Source of the DNA: Microbacterium foliorum
GTDB lineage: Bacteria > Actinomycetota > Actinomycetes > Actinomycetales > Microbacteriaceae
Reading direction: 5' to 3'
Assembly (NCBI RefSeq): GCF_003367705.1
Contig: NZ_CP031425.1
Span: forward strand, 434,001-498,000
Length of the DNA: 64,000 nucleotides
Part shown: positions 58,377 to 64,000 of the stretch, one piece after another
How positions within the stretch are numbered: the stretch's first letter is position 1
Layout: each line of letters opens with the position of its first letter
Program-made: the position numbers and the translations under genes
The notes under the pieces: generated by a model
The model's database searches: none
What the model saw: only the letters and a program-made list of their open reading frames with translations
What the model was told of the DNA's origin: nothing

Positions 58377-59561
58377 ATGAACGACGTCGTCCTCGCCGCG
58401 GTCCTCGGCGTGGTCGGCGGCATCGTGCTCTCGGTGCTCCTGCTGCTCGCGCGGCGTCTCGCCCGCGGGTCGGCCGACCTCGGCAGCGACGCCGAGCGAG
58501 CGGCACTGCAGGCGCTGCATCAGGCGAGCCTCGCGGCCCCGCATCTGCGCGCGGGGCTCGCCGGCCCCGATGTCGTCAAGGCCGCCAGGCATCTGCGGGT
58601 GCTGCTGGGCAGTGCGGCCGTCGCGATCGTCGGCGACGATGACGCCCTGTCGGTAGACGGGGCGTCCGAGGGGCTGGAGCCGGCCACCGTGCGCATCGCC
58701 CGGCAGGTGCGCAGCTCGGGCCGGAGACAGGTCTTCCGCTCACCGGACGGCCGGGCCGACGACCTCGAAGGCGTGGGCGCGCCGATCGTCGTCGACGGGC
58801 AGATCATCGGGGTGGTCGTCGCCTTCGCGTCGCCGGTGGGTGCCGCTCTCGTGCGCGCGGCGCAGGAGGTCGCGGACTGGTGCGCCGCTCAGGTCGAGCT
58901 GGGCAGCCTCGACGCCTCGCGCACCCAGCTGGCCGAAGCCGAGCTGCGCTCGCTCCGCGCGCAGATCTCGCCGCACTTCATCTACAACGCGCTGACCGCG
59001 ATCGCGTCGTTCATCCACACCGATCCGATGCGCGCGCGCGACCTGGTGCTCGAGTTCGCCGACTTCACCCGGTACTCGTTCCGGCGGCAGGGGGAGTTCA
59101 CGACGCTCGCGGAGGAGCTCGGCAGCATCCACTCCTTCCTCGAGCTCGAGCGCGCCCGGTTCGGGGAACGCCTGCGGGTCACCCTGCGGATCGCGCCGGA
59201 GACCCTCGCGACCGTCATCCCGTTCCTCTCGGTGCAGCCGCTGGTCGAGAACGCCGTGCGTCACGGCATCGAACCGGGGGAGGGCGGCGGGGAGATCCGC
59301 ATCGTCTCGCGCGATGACGGGACGCACACCGAAGTGACCGTCGAGGACGACGGCGTGGGCATGGACCCCGACGGGCTGCTCGCCACTCTCACCGCGGCCG
59401 ACGACGGGCTGCACGTGGGGCTGCGCAACGTCGACACCCGGCTGCGCCAGCTGTACGGCCCCGACGGCGGCCTCGTCGTCGAGACGAACACGGGCGCGGG
59501 TACCCTGGTGCGCATGCGGGTGCCGAAGTCGCAGCCGCAGCACGACCCGGACAACGACTGA
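58377..59561 (+). CDS. LytS/BtsS-type sensor histidine kinase
   Basis: 394 residues. One N-terminal TM (about 4-26), a GAF-like domain (about 60-170), then the HisKA_7TM-less His_kinase core with the phosphoacceptor His200 in QISPHFIYNALTAIA and an HATPase domain (VENAVRHGIEPG, DDGVGMDP, GLRNVDTRLRQLYG). No 5-TM LYT sensor is present, so the signal is read by the GAF-like domain or the short N-terminus. ATG has TAGGCT exactly six bases upstream. Confidence 0.92.
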   Translation: MNDVVLAAVLGVVGGIVLSVLLLLARRLARGSADLGSDAERAALQALHQASLAAPHLRAGLAGPDVVKAARHLRVLLGSAAVAIVGDDDALSVDGASEGLEPATVRIARQVRSSGRRQVFRSPDGRADDLEGVGAPIVVDGQIIGVVVAFASPVGAALVRAAQEVADWCAAQVELGSLDASRTQLAEAELRSLRAQISPHFIYNALTAIASFIHTDPMRARDLVLEFADFTRYSFRRQGEFTTLAEELGSIHSFLELERARFGERLRVTLRIAPETLATVIPFLSVQPLVENAVRHGIEPGEGGGEIRIVSRDDGTHTEVTVEDDGVGMDPDGLLATLTAADDGLHVGLRNVDTRLRQLYGPDGGLVVETNTGAGTLVRMRVPKSQPQHDPDND

Positions 59562-59586
59562 GACTTCGATGACGACCGAGGTGCGA

Positions 59587-60303
59587 ATGATCGACGTGCT
59601 CGTCGCCGACGACGAGAAGCCCGCTCTCGACGAGCTCGTGCACCTGCTGCGCCTCGACCCGCGCATCGGCGAGGTGCTCACCGCGACCTCGGGTGTCGAC
59701 GCGCTTCGTCTGCTCTCGCAGCGCGCCGTGCGCATCGCTTTCCTCGACATCCACATGCCGGGTCTGCGGGGAACCGAGCTCGCCCGCTCGCTGCTCACCC
59801 TCGCGACGCCGCCGGCGGTCGTGTTCGTCACGGCCGACGAGGCCCGCGCGGTCGAGGCCTTCGAGCTGCGCGCCGCCGACTATCTGCTCAAACCCGTGCG
59901 CATCGAGCGACTGCGCCGCGCCATCGACCGCGTGATCGATCTGGGCGAGGTCGCCGCCCCCGCCGACGATGAGACGCTGCCGGTGACGGTGGGGTCGGCG
60001 GTGCGCTTCGTCCGGCGCAGCGAGGTGCGCTGGGTGCAGGCGCAGGGGGACTACTCGCGGCTGCACACCGCCGACGGGGGACACCTCGTGCGCATCCCGA
60101 TCTCGGAGCTGGAATCGCGGTGGGCGGATGCCGGCTTCCTGCGCATCCACCGCTCGACCCTCGTCCGTTCGGCGGCGGTGACCGAGGCGCGGCTGTCGGG
60201 GGCAGATCCTGCGGTCGTGGTGGATGCCGCGGTACTTCCCGTGAGCAGGCGTCTGGTGCCGACGGTGCGCGATGCCCTGCTGCGGGTGGAGGACGCGCGG
60301 TGA
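59587..60303 (+). CDS. LytTR-family response regulator
   Basis: 238 residues from ATG 59587 (GAGGTG just upstream); an earlier in-frame ATG at 59569 lacks a site. Receiver domain with phosphoacceptor Asp in AFLDIHMPG (about residue 54) and the K in LLKPVRIERL; LytTR DNA-binding domain (RFVRRSEVRWVQAQGDYSRL, FLRIHRSTLVR) at the C-terminus. Partner of the LytS kinase; targets are probably the flanking transporter genes. Confidence 0.94.
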   Translation: MIDVLVADDEKPALDELVHLLRLDPRIGEVLTATSGVDALRLLSQRAVRIAFLDIHMPGLRGTELARSLLTLATPPAVVFVTADEARAVEAFELRAADYLLKPVRIERLRRAIDRVIDLGEVAAPADDETLPVTVGSAVRFVRRSEVRWVQAQGDYSRLHTADGGHLVRIPISELESRWADAGFLRIHRSTLVRSAAVTEARLSGADPAVVVDAAVLPVSRRLVPTVRDALLRVEDAR

Positions 60304-60674
60304 ACGAGACGCCGAAGCGCGTACGGGTGACCGCGCACGCTCCGACACGGGGTGCGGCGCCGTCGACGCGCGGCATCGCGTTGCCCGGTTCGCCGGTCGA
60401 CGAGGCGGAGGCGGTGTTCGTCCGCGCGCTGATGCGCAGCCAGCTGCGGCTCGCGCTCGGCACGGTCGCGGGCTTCGTACTGGTGGTGATCGCGCTGACC
60501 CTGGCCGTCGCCCTGATCCCCGAGATCGATCGATTCGTGGTGTGGGGGCTGCCGCTGTCGTGGCTGTTGCAGGCGTACGCCTTCTATCCGCTCATCGTCG
60601 TCTTCGCGGTGCTCTACGTGCGCACGGCTGCCCGCAACGAGCGGCGCTTCCGTGCACTGCGTGACCGCGAATGA
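60300..60674 (+). CDS. DUF485-like two-TM protein (symporter partner)
   Basis: 124 residues; a basic disordered N-terminus (to about 45) then two TM segments (56-78, 84-110) and a basic tail. Its position directly before an SSS symporter with four-base overlaps on both sides matches the DUF485-ActP/MctC arrangement. GTG start at 60300. Confidence 0.75.
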   Translation: MNETPKRVRVTAHAPTRGAAPSTRGIALPGSPVDEAEAVFVRALMRSQLRLALGTVAGFVLVVIALTLAVALIPEIDRFVVWGLPLSWLLQAYAFYPLIVVFAVLYVRTAARNERRFRALRDRE

Positions 60675-62128
60675 ACGCCGTGCTCGACCTCGTCGGCATC
60701 GCGCTCGTGGTGGTCGCGACCCTGCTGATCGGCGTGTACGGCCTGCGCATCTCCCGCACCACCGGAGACTTCTTCGTCGCCTCGCGCACCGTGCGGCCGG
60801 TGTGGAACGCCTCGGCCATCAGCGGCGAGTACCTCTCGGCCGGCACGTTCCTCGGACTCTCCGGGCTCGTGCTGCTCGACGGCGCGCGGGGCTTCTGGTT
60901 CCCGATCGGCTATGCGGCCGGCTACCTGCTCGTCCTCGTGTTCGTGGCGGCGCCGCTGCGGCGCAGCGGGGCGTACACGATCCCCGACTTCATCGAGGCG
61001 CGACTCGAATCGACGGCGGCCCGCCGGGTGACCAGCATCGCGGTGCTCGTGATCGGCTGGCTGTACATCGTCCCGCAGCTGCACGGCGCGGGTATCACGC
61101 TGCTCGTCGTCGCGGGCGTGCCGGAATGGGTCGGTGCGGTGCTCGTCGCGGTGCTCGTCGCCGCGGCGGTCGCCGCCGGAGGAATGCGGGCGATCACGTA
61201 CGTCCAGGCGTTCCAGTACTGGCTCAAGCTCACGGCGCTGCTCGTGCCCGTCGTGTGCATCGCGTTCGCACTGAGCGGCGGACCGCACGACTTCGACCCC
61301 GCTCTCGTGTTCCCCGCCGAGGCCGGGCCGTCGGGGTTCGACGCCTACCAGACGGCATCCCTGCTCATCGCGCTGCTGCTGGGCACCATGGGCCTGCCGC
61401 ACGTGCTCGTGCGCTTCTACACGAGCCCGACGGGGGTCTCGGCCCGGCGGACGACGGTGATCGTGATCGTCATGGTGAGCGCGTTCTATGCGGTGTCGAG
61501 CACCATGGGACTCCTCGCGCGCATCGCCGCCCCCGACCTCGCCGTGCCCGGCGTCGCCGACACCGTCGTGCTGCTGCTCCCGTCGAGGGTGTTCCCGGGC
61601 TTGGCGGGCGAGCTCCTGACGGCGCTCATCGTCGCCGGTGCGTTCGCGGCCTTCCTCGCGACGTCCGCCGGTCTCGTCGTGTCGCTCGCCGGCGTCATCA
61701 GCCAGGACGTGTTCTCGGGATCGGTGCGCTCCTTCCGTCTCTCGGCCGTGCTGTGCGCGCTGGTGCCGCTCGCGGTCGCGCTCCTCACCGCGCCGGCCGG
61801 GCTCGGTTCGAGCGTCGGCGTCGTCTTCGTGATCGCGGCGTCGACGCTGTCGCCTGTCGTGCTGCTCGGGGTCTGGTGGCGCGGTCTCACGGCTCGAGGA
61901 GCGGTCGCCGGGATGCTCTCGGGCGGCCTCGCCGCGGGCCTGGCGCTGCTGGTCCACGGGCTGATCGGCGGTGTGGGAGCGGCCGCGCCGTACCTCGCTC
62001 AGCCGGCGGCGTGGACGATCCCGCTCGCGGCCGCCGTCACGGTCGTGGTGTCGCTGCTCGACCCGCGGGGGCCGTCGCCGCGCACCCAGAGATTCCTCAC
62101 CCGGGTGCACTCGCCCGAGCGTCGCTGA
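60671..62128 (+). CDS. Solute:sodium symporter (SSS family, ActP/MctC-like)
   Basis: 485 residues, 13 TM segments. SSS signature region TSLLIALLLGTMGLPHVLVR (with the core helix-break residues) and SAGTFLGLSGLVLLDGARGF. ActP and MctC transport acetate, propionate or pyruvate with sodium. ATG overlaps the DUF485-like gene (ATGA). Ends the CstA-LytS-LytTR region. Confidence 0.9.
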   Translation: MNAVLDLVGIALVVVATLLIGVYGLRISRTTGDFFVASRTVRPVWNASAISGEYLSAGTFLGLSGLVLLDGARGFWFPIGYAAGYLLVLVFVAAPLRRSGAYTIPDFIEARLESTAARRVTSIAVLVIGWLYIVPQLHGAGITLLVVAGVPEWVGAVLVAVLVAAAVAAGGMRAITYVQAFQYWLKLTALLVPVVCIAFALSGGPHDFDPALVFPAEAGPSGFDAYQTASLLIALLLGTMGLPHVLVRFYTSPTGVSARRTTVIVIVMVSAFYAVSSTMGLLARIAAPDLAVPGVADTVVLLLPSRVFPGLAGELLTALIVAGAFAAFLATSAGLVVSLAGVISQDVFSGSVRSFRLSAVLCALVPLAVALLTAPAGLGSSVGVVFVIAASTLSPVVLLGVWWRGLTARGAVAGMLSGGLAAGLALLVHGLIGGVGAAAPYLAQPAAWTIPLAAAVTVVVSLLDPRGPSPRTQRFLTRVHSPERR

Positions 62129-62299
62129 GGCTCCTCGCGCGGTGCGGCGGCCGGGGCACAGATCGCTGATCGACCATTGGCGATTCGCCTGGCCGTTCGT
62201 CCAGTAATCGTCCCCGACCCTGGTGTGTGGCCGAAAGTCGGGCGTACGTTGAGCCGCGGTGCGGCAACGCCTCCGCACCCTGATCACCGGGAGAAGAAC

Positions 62300-64000
<1,701 letters not shown>

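Noticed and set aside
62129..62299. Regulatory element ahead of the subtilase gene
   Set aside because: Only a vague CGTACGTT -10-like string and a ribosome binding site were seen; no convincing operator or fold.

Overview
The window is high-GC DNA (roughly 70% by eye) with an actinobacterial style. Many genes start with GTG. At least fourteen genes have a -10-like hexamer exactly six bases before the start codon, which suggests leaderless mRNAs. There are PadR and TipAS-type regulators, a DUF3073 protein, a YkoE-type ECF transporter and an Rv2578c-type radical SAM protein. Protein content and the dispersed TGAGCGAG...GAGACGAA repeats fit Microbacteriaceae, most likely Microbacterium; this is inference, since no rRNA gene is present.

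Layout. 1-4.1 kb: end of a LacI regulator, a DUF1266 protein, a TetR regulator and an NCS2 uracil/xanthine permease. 4.1-4.8 kb: a non-coding repeat array with a 170-bp tandem duplication. 4.8-18.4 kb: de novo purine genes (purC, purD, purM-purF) interleaved with two GNAT acetyltransferases, a PadR-controlled 14-TM drug exporter, an amino-acid ABC transporter whose binding protein is fused to the permease, a NUDIX CoA pyrophosphatase and small proteins. purM carries an in-frame dispersed-repeat insertion. 18.4-23.4 kb: an MFS transporter, a MOSC protein, DUF3073, a universal stress protein, another repeat array, and a PadR-DUF4097 operon with two palindromic operators.

23.4-27.7 kb is the most interesting region. 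A minus-strand cassette encodes an 80-residue small membrane peptide, a perfect 19-bp hairpin, an ABC ATPase, an ABC permease, a small two-TM protein and an intramembrane M50-type protease (HELGH...GDG). It lies divergent from a MerR/TipAS regulator that has a 19-bp-spacer MerR promoter. The arrangement resembles a peptide-production or immunity locus of the yyd type but without a radical SAM enzyme.

27.7-41 kb: a nitroreductase, an FAD-Rieske oxidoreductase, paired crcB fluoride channels, a sugar ABC operon with its LacI regulator, tandem operators and a Gfo/Idh/MocA dehydrogenase, then a TetR-RND efflux pair. 41-48.7 kb: aldose 1-epimerase, a DEAD-box helicase with a long structured leader, YaeQ, and an Rv2578c-family radical SAM protein interrupted by a 344-residue LAGLIDADG intein at its third cluster cysteine, with an SOS-like box in the divergent promoter it shares with a VanY-like carboxypeptidase. 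48.9-55.3 kb: an acyl-CoA dehydrogenase and an ECF transporter locus (two S components, double ATPase, T component) that includes a siderophore-interacting protein and is preceded by a DtxR/IdeR-type iron box. 55.4-62.1 kb: CstA/BtsT-like carboxylate transporter, YbdD, LytS kinase, LytTR regulator, a DUF485-like protein and a solute:sodium symporter, together resembling a pyruvate/short-acid sensing and uptake locus. The window ends inside a secreted subtilase.
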